In this document: positions 45,803-53,224 of the stretch, in pieces
How positions within the stretch are numbered: the stretch's first letter is position 1
Layout: the number at the start of each line of letters is the position of its first letter
Assembly (NCBI GenBank): GCA_964552955.1
Contig: CAZKIU010000019.1
Coordinates: forward strand, 1 to 64,000
Length of the DNA stretch: 64,000 nucleotides
Direction of reading: 5' to 3'
Origin: UBA1413 sp964552955
GTDB taxonomy: Bacteria; Bacteroidota; Bacteroidia; Bacteroidales; Prolixibacteraceae
The notes under the pieces: model-generated
What the model saw: only the letters and a program-made list of their open reading frames with translations
Database searches by the model: none
What the model was told of the DNA's origin: nothing
Translations under genes and position numbers: made by a program

Positions 45803-46579
45803 TCATTGCTGCACTTTGGTGCACCTGAAAATCAATTCCCGTTCACCGTTGCCGGTGCTCATTCTCCGGCGTTCCTCCCCCTTCATGTGAGCGGCGTAGT
45901 CGATCTCTTCGATGAGGATTCCCGGGCGTTGAAGCCGGTGGGCGAAGTCGCGGCCATGGCGTCTGACCAGGTCGGGCTCCCCGTAACGGGCCAACCGCTC
46001 CTGCGCGGTGGTCACCCCGGCATCCTCCAAGGTCACGGGATTCCTCAGGTCTAAGAGGGTCATCACCAGGGCTTCCCCCCCGGGAGTCAGCACCCGGTAG
46101 ATTTCATCAATGGCCCGGGGTTCGTCGGGAACATGCCCCAGGACATGGGAGCAGATGACATAATCAAAAGAATTATCGGGATAGGGAATGCGGGTGATGT
46201 CGGCCACTACTTCCCCCAGGGCGGGATTGATATCGGCAGCGATGTAGTCCCCCGGGCGGGCCGACCGTTTGATTCTTTTGAGGATACTCCCTTCCGGGGC
46301 GAAGTGGAGGGTGCGGGTGCCCGGGGTGAATACCCGGGTTTCCCTTTCCAGATAGGCCATCAGAACCCGCGTTCTTTCCAGGGAGTGGCACCAGGGACAG
46401 AGGGCGTTGGGGCGGGGCTGGTTGCCGTAGGGCAAGAACTTGCGGAAACTCCTGCCACAGCAGTTACAGGTGAAGGCCTTCCCCCTGAGGGTTAGGCTCC
46501 GCAGCCGCATTCCCGTCATCAGCAGGGCAATACGTTGTTTCTCGGGCATCAGGGCCCGCACCAGGGTGTGAATCATCAT
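45803..46579 (-). CDS. SAM-dependent methyltransferase with zinc-ribbon-like N-terminus
   Basis: A 258-residue class I methyltransferase. The N-terminus has paired cysteines, CNCCGRSFRKFLPYG and LCPWCHSLERTR, which look like a small zinc ribbon. The Rossmann part follows: TLHFAPEGSILKRI, YIAADINPALGEV, and FDYVICSHVLGHVPDEPRAI, in the order expected for a type 11 methyltransferase. The substrate is probably a sugar or glycolipid given its place at the end of a surface-polysaccharide-like operon. Its ATG overlaps the upstream deacetylase stop codon by three to four bases. Confidence 0.82.
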   Translation of the reverse strand: MMIHTLVRALMPEKQRIALLMTGMRLRSLTLRGKAFTCNCCGRSFRKFLPYGNQPRPNALCPWCHSLERTRVLMAYLERETRVFTPGTRTLHFAPEGSILKRIKRSARPGDYIAADINPALGEVVADITRIPYPDNSFDYVICSHVLGHVPDEPRAIDEIYRVLTPGGEALVMTLLDLRNPVTLEDAGVTTAQERLARYGEPDLVRRHGRDFAHRLQRPGILIEEIDYAAHMKGEERRRMSTGNGERELIFRCTKVQQ

Positions 46580-47607
46580 CGGTTGATTTTATTTTTACCA
46601 AAAGGAGCTTTCATCAGGAAGTAGAGATATTCTTCCCTGAGGATGGCCCGGGCCGGGAGGTCACCCCGTTCCATGGGGATCCGGTGAAGATGGCGCGGAA
46701 ACGCCTCCTTCTTGAGGCCTGAGATGCCAAACGTCAGGCTGATCTTTCCGGTGGGTGGGTGCACCTGGTGAAAGAAACTGGCTGGCACCTCCTCGTCGGA
46801 GAAAGGGAAAGAAAAGAGCAGGGGGGCCACGCCCATCTGTTCTTCCAGCCAGCGGGTAGATTCCAGGGCCTGCCGCAGTTGTTCCTCATGCGAGAGCTGG
46901 CGGAACAGGGGATGGTCCACTCCGTGGGCTCCCACCGTGAAACCCTGGTGGATCAATGCTCTGATCTCCTCTTCGTTGAGATAGACCTCCTGGTGGCGCA
47001 GGTAATCCCCGAAGTCCACGCCCAGTCTGGGGGCTACTTGCTGAAGGAGCTCCCTATGTCTGTAGTCGATTGCCAGCAGTTGCTCCCGGAGGGTGGGGGC
47101 TTTGATCCCCCCGGAGGTCAGGATTTCTGAAGCCTCCCTGAGGCTCTTCTCCCCTGCTGCTCTCACCTCGAGGATGCTGAGGAGCAGGGAGACCCCGAAA
47201 CGGTAAAAGAGGTCCCGGTTGCCAATAAAGCGGGTGTTGACGAAGAAGGTGGCCGGGATCCCCATTTCCCTGAGCAGGGGGGCAATGACGGTCGCCACTT
47301 CCTTCAGTCCGTCGTCGAAGGAGAGATGGATTAGGGGTTTGCGGGGCGCGGGGGCTCCTGCGGCCAGGGCTTCGAGGGTGGCCACCTCCACCGGTTCAAA
47401 ATGACGCAGGAGCCATTCCAGGTCCTGGCGGAAGATACGGGTATTTCGCGTCTGAAGGACATGGCGCAGGTGAGGCGGGGGCTGGTCACTGATGGCATGG
47501 TAAAAGGGAAGAATCACCTTTTGTTGTGAAAGGGCGGTCAGCAGCGGCAGGGGCAGAGGAGTGGCGGCCGTACGGGCCAGGGATCGCAGAAAGGGGTGGC
47601 TCTCCAT
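46576..47607 (-). CDS. Polysaccharide deacetylase (NodB/CE4-like)
   Basis: A 343-residue protein. The NodB core is visible as PLIHLSFDDGLKEVATVIAP (the two metal-side Asp residues) and TFFVNTRFI. A later segment, GFTVGAHGVDHPLFRQLSHE, provides the metal His pair. The start at 47607 avoids overlap with the preceding gene's end; an in-frame ATG at 47706 would overlap by about 90 bp. It would remove acetyl groups from a sugar polymer or a lipid-linked sugar. It overlaps the methyltransferase by four bases. Confidence 0.85.
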   Translation of the reverse strand: MESHPFLRSLARTAATPLPLPLLTALSQQKVILPFYHAISDQPPPHLRHVLQTRNTRIFRQDLEWLLRHFEPVEVATLEALAAGAPAPRKPLIHLSFDDGLKEVATVIAPLLREMGIPATFFVNTRFIGNRDLFYRFGVSLLLSILEVRAAGEKSLREASEILTSGGIKAPTLREQLLAIDYRHRELLQQVAPRLGVDFGDYLRHQEVYLNEEEIRALIHQGFTVGAHGVDHPLFRQLSHEEQLRQALESTRWLEEQMGVAPLLFSFPFSDEEVPASFFHQVHPPTGKISLTFGISGLKKEAFPRHLHRIPMERGDLPARAILREEYLYFLMKAPFGKNKINR

Positions 47608-47620
47608 GTGCAGGCGGTTT

Positions 47621-48547
47621 TTATTGCTTGATGCGTCTAATGGGCCATGGCAGCCTGTTGAGGCGGAAGAGGTAATAGGGGGAGCTCTCTGCACCGAAGG
47701 CCGCAAAAAAGCGGTCCACCCCTTCTACAGAGGAGCCCTCAAAGTCAAAGGTGATGGGGAGGTGCCCATGATCGCGGAAGAAGGTGTCGAGGAGGGCGAA
47801 GCCCGCCCTTAAGGCACGGCCCCGGGGCCCGGAACATACCGCCATGTAATAGGCCGTGTCGCGCCACAGGATGAAAAAGGCGGCGGCGACGGCCTCCTTC
47901 CCCGGGTCACGGGCGACCAGCAGAAGCCCCCTCCCGTCGGATAGGGTGGCTTCCATCAGCCTCCGGAACCGATTCCACGCATCTGCAGGCACGGGGATTT
48001 TCCTGGAGACCTTCTGTAGTTCAAAAAAAACGGCGGGCTGGAATTCACGGGACACCGTGATCTGGCTCAGGGTTGCCTTTTTCAGGTTCTGGGTGATATA
48101 GTCCCCGAAACGGGCGGCCAGAGAGGGGTAGCCTGTTCCAAGCCTTAACCGGCGGGTATGGTGCTCCATGATGGTGAAGCCGGCAGCTTCCGCCTCCTCC
48201 GCTCCATATCCGGAAGGATAATGGATGTAAGGATACAGGGACGCCAGCAAGGTGAAGAAGGCGCGGGTTTCGTCGGGTGGGGCAGCAGGATAGATCCCCA
48301 GTTGCTGGACAAACACCGGCTGGTAGACATAAGAAATGCCCCATTTGCGGCGGAAAGCCACCGGCATCACATAACGGTAATCATCCCACACCAGTACTTC
48401 CCACTTCCCGGCCATGATATCCAGAAACCAGGGCCAGGCATAAACAGGCGCGCCGGGGGGGGACGTCTCCAGGCACTTCTCATAGCGGGAGAGGTGAAGC
48501 TCCTGCCGGCTGACCCTTGTGATGGGAAAACGCTTATCTCCTGTCAT
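47621..48547 (-). CDS. FemAB/GNAT-like acyltransferase
   Basis: A 308-residue protein of the GNAT-fold FemAB-like class, found in cell-envelope and exopolysaccharide clusters. GAPVYAWPWFLDIMAGKWEV at the N-terminus and RGLLLVARDPGKEAVAAAFF with ALRAGFALLDTFFRDHG in the C-terminal domain follow the double-GNAT pattern. The ATG at 48547 overlaps the upstream gene by 14 bp and is preferred to one at 48649. The acceptor is unknown, perhaps an amino group on a sugar exposed by the neighbouring deacetylases. Confidence 0.75.
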   Translation of the reverse strand: MTGDKRFPITRVSRQELHLSRYEKCLETSPPGAPVYAWPWFLDIMAGKWEVLVWDDYRYVMPVAFRRKWGISYVYQPVFVQQLGIYPAAPPDETRAFFTLLASLYPYIHYPSGYGAEEAEAAGFTIMEHHTRRLRLGTGYPSLAARFGDYITQNLKKATLSQITVSREFQPAVFFELQKVSRKIPVPADAWNRFRRLMEATLSDGRGLLLVARDPGKEAVAAAFFILWRDTAYYMAVCSGPRGRALRAGFALLDTFFRDHGHLPITFDFEGSSVEGVDRFFAAFGAESSPYYLFRLNRLPWPIRRIKQ

Positions 48548-49856
48548 GGCTGATGCCTTCCTGGGTGATCCGTTCGAAAACCATTTTATACCCTTTCCAG
48601 ACTCCCTGGTTATGGAGGGATTCATTGTGCCAGATGGTGGTGTACACACCGCCCGTGGAATGTACTTCCTGCAGAAGGGAGGTCAGCAGGTCAATTGCCT
48701 CCCCGGCCGATAACCGTTGATATTGGCGCAGGGTGACATCCATGGCCAGGAAAGGATAAATCCTGAGTGGGGTGATTTCCTCTTTTTCAAGATCATAGAA
48801 GAAGAAAGGAGTGGCTGTGCCTGCCCTGAATCCGGTGACCTCAGGATAGCCCATCGAATAGTCAGAGGTAATCCCCGCCTCCAGCAGTTTCCGGTAAGTG
48901 TGAGGGAACTGCAGCAGCAGGTAATGCTGGCGGCTGTGGGTCACAGGGCTGCCGGTGATCTTCTCCATTCTCTTCTTTTCTTTGAGTGTGGGCCCTGCGG
49001 CCTCCTCCTGCCCGGCCCTGTAGGAGGGGTGCAGTCCGGTCTGAAACCGCCCGGCCGTCTGCCGTACCAACTGCTGCAGCCTTTTATTCCGGAAGGAAAC
49101 CTGCTTGTCATAAGGGCCATAATCTCCCAGAAGGAAGAAAAAGAGGAGCTTGTCTTCGTTTGCCCTGAAGTGGTCGGCCAGATAATCATAGGTATCATAG
49201 GGATCATCCTGGAGACCGCTGAGGACCATCATTTGCCCGGCAGCCTCCTTCCAGTGGCCCGTGAAGATCTTCTTGAGCAAGGATCCGCTGTTTCTGAAAA
49301 GCCCTTTATGGCGGAAAGCCCAGGCGTTATCAATATCCACGGTGGTGAGCACCCGGCATGAGAGGGGCGGGAATATTTTTCTGTCATAAGCCTCTTCCAG
49401 GAGGGTGGCCACCAGCCCTGCCCAACGGTTTACCATGGCCTTATGGAGGAGGCCATAGCGGGAAAGGAAGGAGTTGGCGGCCAGGAATCTCCCGTGCGGG
49501 TCGCGTGAACCTTGTTCGTACTCTTCGAGGCGTGAAACGGCCAAAAAAGCAGAGGCAAAAGGGTCGAAGGGCATAAAGGAGCCGGGAGGGGTGGCCAGAA
49601 AGCCGGTTTCGCCCCTGAACTGGAGCGGTTCCAACGGGGGCATCCTCCGCTCCGGGGTGGTCAGCAGGGGGTGAGCTCCCATGAACAGGCCCGTCGCGAT
49701 GGGTTGCGAAGAATAGCAAACCACGGGCAGCGAGGAGTGCCTGCATTCATCAGCATCGGTGGTCAGTGCTACTTCCGCGCCGAGCACATCCCTGAAGATC
49801 AGTGAAAAAATATATTCCAGACGGGAGGTTTTCTTTTCGGTAAAGATCAGAATCAT
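48534..49856 (-). CDS. Polysaccharide deacetylase-family protein with DUF7033-like N-terminus
   Basis: A 440-residue protein. The first 140 residues (LEYIFSLIFRDVLGAEVALT; PFDPFASAFLAVSRLEEYEQ) resemble the N-terminal region common to Bacteroidota polysaccharide deacetylase-like proteins. The second half has LTTVDIDNAWAFRHKG, matching the catalytic Asp segment, and LHPSYRAGQEE with a conserved His. It is the first gene of the minus-strand set 49856-45803, in which every gene overlaps or nearly abuts the next. The set looks dedicated to making or modifying a surface sugar. Confidence 0.78.
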   Translation of the reverse strand: MILIFTEKKTSRLEYIFSLIFRDVLGAEVALTTDADECRHSSLPVVCYSSQPIATGLFMGAHPLLTTPERRMPPLEPLQFRGETGFLATPPGSFMPFDPFASAFLAVSRLEEYEQGSRDPHGRFLAANSFLSRYGLLHKAMVNRWAGLVATLLEEAYDRKIFPPLSCRVLTTVDIDNAWAFRHKGLFRNSGSLLKKIFTGHWKEAAGQMMVLSGLQDDPYDTYDYLADHFRANEDKLLFFFLLGDYGPYDKQVSFRNKRLQQLVRQTAGRFQTGLHPSYRAGQEEAAGPTLKEKKRMEKITGSPVTHSRQHYLLLQFPHTYRKLLEAGITSDYSMGYPEVTGFRAGTATPFFFYDLEKEEITPLRIYPFLAMDVTLRQYQRLSAGEAIDLLTSLLQEVHSTGGVYTTIWHNESLHNQGVWKGYKMVFERITQEGISHDRR

Positions 49857-49974
49857 GAGTGCCTCAGTTGTGGCTCTAAAGATATAAAATTTAAGGTAAC
49901 CACAACGTCCTCACTTACAGCTTTCTGCAGGGGTGGGGATGATGATGGGGCGAAGGGGCTCTTCAGATTGTGCC

Positions 49975-50670
49975 TCAGAGGATGCCGTTGTCGGCAAAAC
50001 TGTAGAAGCTCTTTTGGGTGATGATAAGATGGTCGAGGACCTGGATTTCCATGATTTTACCGGCATCTTTGATTTTGCGGGTGATCTGGAGATCGGCATC
50101 GGAAGGGGAGAGGTTGCCGGAGGGGTGGTTATGGCACAGGATCATGGAGGTAGCTGATTTTTCGACGGCGCATTTCATGATGGTGCGCACGTCGATAACG
50201 GTTCCGGTGATGCCTCCCTTGCTGGCCATGAACTTGTCGAGGACCCGGTTGCTGCGGTTGAGCAGGAGGATCCAGAACTCTTCGTGGTCGAGGTCGCCCA
50301 GCAGCGGGGCGAAGATGGCGACGGCATCGTTGCTGCCCGTGATGGTGGGTTTTCCGGGGAGGGAAATCTCCTTACGGCGGCGCCCCAGTTCCATGGCGGC
50401 CAGAATATTGATGGCCTTGGCTTCACCGATCCCCTTGAACCGGATCAGAAAATCGCTGTTCCGGCGCCCCAGGTCATCCAGGTCATTGTCGACGGCATGC
50501 AGAATCCTGCGCGATAACTCCACTGCCGTCTCCCCGGTATTTCCCGACCCGATCAGAATGGCGATCAACTCGGCATCACTCAGTGCCCGCGGCCCCCGGG
50601 CCAGCATCTTCTCCCGCGGGCGGTCTTCCACGGCCCACTCCTTGAGGTTGAGTTTCCTGTATGGCTCCAT
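49975..50670 (-). CDS. radC: RadC-family JAB-domain protein
   Basis: A 231-residue protein. The N-terminal helix-hairpin-helix part has DRPREKMLARGPRALSDAEL and FKGIGEAKAINILAAMELG. The C-terminal JAB/MPN metal site is ILCHNHPSGNLSPSDAD, with the downstream LDHLIIT. RadC is often named a DNA repair protein, but its biochemical role is unsettled. The start at 50670 (MEPYRKLNLKEW) suits the family better than 50700. Confidence 0.93.
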   Translation of the reverse strand: MEPYRKLNLKEWAVEDRPREKMLARGPRALSDAELIAILIGSGNTGETAVELSRRILHAVDNDLDDLGRRNSDFLIRFKGIGEAKAINILAAMELGRRRKEISLPGKPTITGSNDAVAIFAPLLGDLDHEEFWILLLNRSNRVLDKFMASKGGITGTVIDVRTIMKCAVEKSATSMILCHNHPSGNLSPSDADLQITRKIKDAGKIMEIQVLDHLIITQKSFYSFADNGIL

Positions 50671-50816
50671 TTTTGGGGGTCTGTTGCTCCAACCTTCCAA
50701 ATATACTACCTTCAGACCAGATCAGCCGGTTGCAATTATTTAAAACCCGGTTATGTTCACCCTGCCGCCCGGTCTCCTTGCCCCGGGCGCCAGAACAATG
50801 CCCCCCCTGGCATAAA

Positions 50817-50847
50817 AAAAGCCTCTCCGGTAGGGAGAGGCCTTTTT
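50817..50847 (-). terminator. Bidirectional intrinsic terminator after rpsT
   Basis: GCCTCTCC at 50821-50828 pairs with GGAGAGGC at 50834-50841, with an A run on one side and a T run on the other. It lies about 30 bases after the rpsT stop, so it ends rpsT transcription, and could also work on the opposite strand. Confidence 0.8.
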
Positions 50848-50870
50848 CGTCTCTTTATGAAATTGTTGCC

Positions 50871-51122
50871 TTACAACCTGTTGATTTGTAATGCCAGCTT
50901 TGACTTGAGATTGGAAGCCTTATTCTTGTGAATGACATTCTGCTTGGCAAGCTTGTCAATCATGGAAACCACTTCGGGATACATTTTCACCGCTTCTTCC
51001 TTGTTGGTTTCCGAACGGAACTTCTTGATGGCATTGCGCGTGGTTTTTGCATAATACCTGTTATTCAGCCGTTTCGATTCGGTCTGCCTAATTCTCTTTA
51101 ATGCTGACTTGTGATTTGCCAT
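50871..51122 (-). CDS. rpsT: 30S ribosomal protein S20
   Basis: An 83-residue, very basic helical protein that binds 16S rRNA. MANHKSALKRIRQTESKRLN is the S20 hallmark and the length is normal. It is 24 bp downstream of tRNA-Glu on the same strand and probably shares its promoter. A terminator follows. Confidence 0.96.
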   Translation of the reverse strand: MANHKSALKRIRQTESKRLNNRYYAKTTRNAIKKFRSETNKEEAVKMYPEVVSMIDKLAKQNVIHKNKASNLKSKLALQINRL

Positions 51123-51146
51123 TTCTAATATTCTATTAAAAAGTTG

Positions 51147-51218
51147 CAGTCGGTAGGGGATTCGAACCCCTATGGCAAGAATGAAAATCTTGAATCCTAA
51201 CCCTTAGATGAACCGACC
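51147..51218 (-). tRNA. tRNA-Glu (anticodon TTC)
   Basis: On the minus strand the cloverleaf is complete: acceptor GGTCGGT with ACCGACT (one G-U at the end), a D-arm, anticodon stem CAAGA/TCTTG around loop TTTTCAT, giving anticodon TTC, and T-arm AGGGG-TTCGAAT-CCCCT. The discriminator base is G and CCA is not encoded. A full promoter is 30 bases upstream. Confidence 0.93.
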
Positions 51219-51248
51219 GTTTCGATTATTTTTCTGAAAATCGGACTG

Positions 51249-51278
51249 CAAAAATAAACCTTTTTTGTAATCCTGCAA
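51249..51278 (-). promoter_or_regulatory. Promoter of tRNA-Glu and rpsT
   Basis: On the minus strand, TTG (51278-51276), 19 bases, TATTTTTG (51256-51249). It is a full consensus match just upstream of the tRNA. Confidence 0.72.
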
Positions 51279-51393
51279 AACAGAAAAGAACTTTTTTGCC
51301 ATTAACCGCAGTATTGTTTTACTGCCTGTTTTTTTGGCGCTGCAAAGGAAATAACTTTTTCTGAAATTTCGAGGGGGTGCTGAGAATTTTTTT

Positions 51394-52335
51394 TCATTTC
51401 CATTCCACGACCGAGCCTCTGCCTGCAGCGGTCATTTCGGGGGGTACGGCTTTGCTGACTTCCTGCCAGAGCAGGTTGATGAGCCGGTGTTTGGCGAAAT
51501 GGCGGCTGTAGACCAGGCTCACTTCGCGCAGGGGTCTGACAGAAGTAAAGGAGCGGATATTCTTTTGGCGTTCTGGGCTCATTTCCAGCCGGGCCAGTTC
51601 AGGAATAAGGGTGAGTCCTCCTTCCTTGTCCACGATATGAAGGATGGTTTCCAGGGAGCCGGCCTCGAACTGAAAGGGCAGGGCTCCGCCGGCGCCGCTC
51701 ATGAAAGCGCAGAGGTTGACCACCTGGTTGCGGAAACAGTGCCCGTCGCTCAACAACCACAGGTCCGGTGTGGCAATATCTTCCGGGGTGATCTCTTTCC
51801 TGGCATGGATAGGGTGACCAGGGTGGGCATAGATCAGCATCTCTTCGTAGAAAACAGGCTTCTCATTTATTTTATCCTCCCGCAGGGGAGTAACCAGGAT
51901 CCCCACATCGAGAAGGTCCTTATGAAGCAGGTCGATGATGTTTCGGGTGGTGAGTTCTTCCACCCTGATCAGAATATTGGGATAGGCCCGCTTGTAGTTC
52001 CCGATGAAGAGCGGCAGCAGGTATGGGGCCAGCGTAGGGATGATGCCGATGCGCAGTACCCCGGAAACCTGGTTTTTGTGGTCTCTGATGATATTCTTCA
52101 GTTCCTCGGCCTGGGTGAGCACGACCCTGGCCTGCTCAATGATCCGCTGCCCTACATCGGTGGGTATCAGCGGCTGCTTGCTCCGGTCAAACAAGATCAC
52201 CTCCAGATCCTCCTCTAGCTTCCTGATCTGCATGGAAAGGGTTGGCTGAGTCACAAAACACTGTTCAGCGGCCTTCCCGAAATGACGGTATGTGTCTACC
52301 GCAACGATATATTCCAATTGGGTCAGAGTGACCAT
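51394..52335 (-). CDS. oxyR: OxyR-type hydrogen peroxide-sensing LysR regulator
   Basis: A 313-residue LysR-family activator. The N-terminal winged helix has LEYIVAVDTYRHFGKAAEQC and FVTQPTLSMQIRKLEEDL. The sensor domain carries DGHCFRNQVVNLC, with C200 and C209 in the same context as the redox pair C199/C208 of E. coli OxyR, so it should form a disulfide on peroxide exposure and switch on defence genes. The gene stands alone, with tRNA-Glu on one side. A TACCTTTC box upstream may be its -7 element. Confidence 0.9.
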   Translation of the reverse strand: MVTLTQLEYIVAVDTYRHFGKAAEQCFVTQPTLSMQIRKLEEDLEVILFDRSKQPLIPTDVGQRIIEQARVVLTQAEELKNIIRDHKNQVSGVLRIGIIPTLAPYLLPLFIGNYKRAYPNILIRVEELTTRNIIDLLHKDLLDVGILVTPLREDKINEKPVFYEEMLIYAHPGHPIHARKEITPEDIATPDLWLLSDGHCFRNQVVNLCAFMSGAGGALPFQFEAGSLETILHIVDKEGGLTLIPELARLEMSPERQKNIRSFTSVRPLREVSLVYSRHFAKHRLINLLWQEVSKAVPPEMTAAGRGSVVEWK

Positions 52336-52462
52336 AAAGACGATCTATTTTTTTGCGAAAGGTAGAGATTAAATCGGATCATGGTTTTCGCTCTCCTCCA
52401 AAAATTAGGTGGCACAGGAACCGGAAAGGATGAAAGTCGTATCTTTGGCTTTCTAAACGGGA

Positions 52463-52831
52463 ATGCAGATGTTTTTTGCTACTTTTTCAGGACAGATGCT
52501 TCCTTTACTGCTGACGGTCTGCTTCCCGCTCCTCTTTTTCCTGACAGGGCGGGCACTCCCCCAATCTTCAGCAGATGGGACGAAGGTTGATTGGCCCCAA
52601 CTGCGGGTGCTAGAAATCCCATGTGTGGAGACCCCATGTGTGGAGATCCCATGCGTGGATACCACAGACACGAGAGTGGGGATGCCCATCCTTTCTGTTG
52701 TGACGGAGCAGGGAGTGCTACCCCTGCCACCAGCCCCTGTGCTGCTCTTTTCACCTTCTCCGGTCAAAGGGTTCCCTGCACTCCCGTTCCTTCACCATTC
52801 CGGGAACAAAGCCCCGCCCTCTGGCTGCTGA
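52463..52831 (+). CDS. Doubtful ORF with five-residue Cys repeats (122 aa)
   Basis: Starts with a signal-like hydrophobic stretch (MLPLLLTVCFPLLFFLTGRA). The 15-bp tandem repeats give EIPCV-ETPCV-EIPCV in this frame. Because the repeat unit is a multiple of three, every frame stays open there, which weakens the evidence. No family recognised; probably not translated. Confidence 0.2.
   Translation: MQMFFATFSGQMLPLLLTVCFPLLFFLTGRALPQSSADGTKVDWPQLRVLEIPCVETPCVEIPCVDTTDTRVGMPILSVVTEQGVLPLPPAPVLLFSPSPVKGFPALPFLHHSGNKAPPSGC
52616..52660. repeat. Three 15-bp tandem repeats
   Basis: Units ATCCCATGTGTGGAG, ACCCCATGTGTGGAG and ATCCCATGCGTGGAT, head to tail at 52616, 52631 and 52646. Confidence 0.8.
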
Positions 52832-52886
52832 TTTCTGCCCTCTGCTGCTGATTCCCGCCCTCTGGCTGCTGATTTCCGCCCTCTCC
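52816..52886. repeat. Tandem array of a 20-21-bp unit
   Basis: Three units beginning GCCCTCTGGCTGCTGATTT at 52816, 52837 and 52857, plus a partial fourth at 52878. The second lacks one base. Confidence 0.75.
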
Positions 52887-53224
52887 TAAAAAAGTCACTC
52901 CGGAGGGTGCGATGCCTCATCTTTGTTCTGCAGGGCACTTAACAGACAGCCTCCAAGGCCTCTTTCCCTGCCCTGGGGAGCGGGATCCAACCCCCTGTGG
53001 TTGATCCTTCCCGTGCTTTTCTGGTAAAGCCAGGGGGAAAGAGTAACAGGTTACGGCTCCACAGGAGGAGCATGGCCGGATATTGTGCTCTATAACAAGC
53101 TGTAACCGGCAATGTTGCGGATCTGCAAGAGGAGGATGGTCAGAGGGGACCGCTCCGTGAAAGGTTCACAGAGTGTTTAATGACAACTGTATATGAGACG
53201 ACTAAAAACATTACTTATAGGTAT

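Larger units (their letters stand above)
52336..53224. other. Long interval with short tandem repeats and no clear gene
   Basis: About 890 bp. It holds three 15-bp tandem repeats (52616-52660), a roughly 21-bp repeat array (52816-52886), and one doubtful ORF (52463-52831). From 53040 to 53160 there are small hairpins (GCTCC/GGAGC and GGTTAC/GTAACC) that could form a leader for the TonB receptor, but no known riboswitch motif was found. Confidence 0.5.

Noticed and set aside
52616..52886. CRISPR array
   Set aside because: The repeats are directly tandem with no spacers and no cas genes are present.
52981..53176. Cobalamin riboswitch upstream of the TonB receptor
   Set aside because: Small hairpins are present, but I could not find the conserved B12-box or the GCCACTG-type core.
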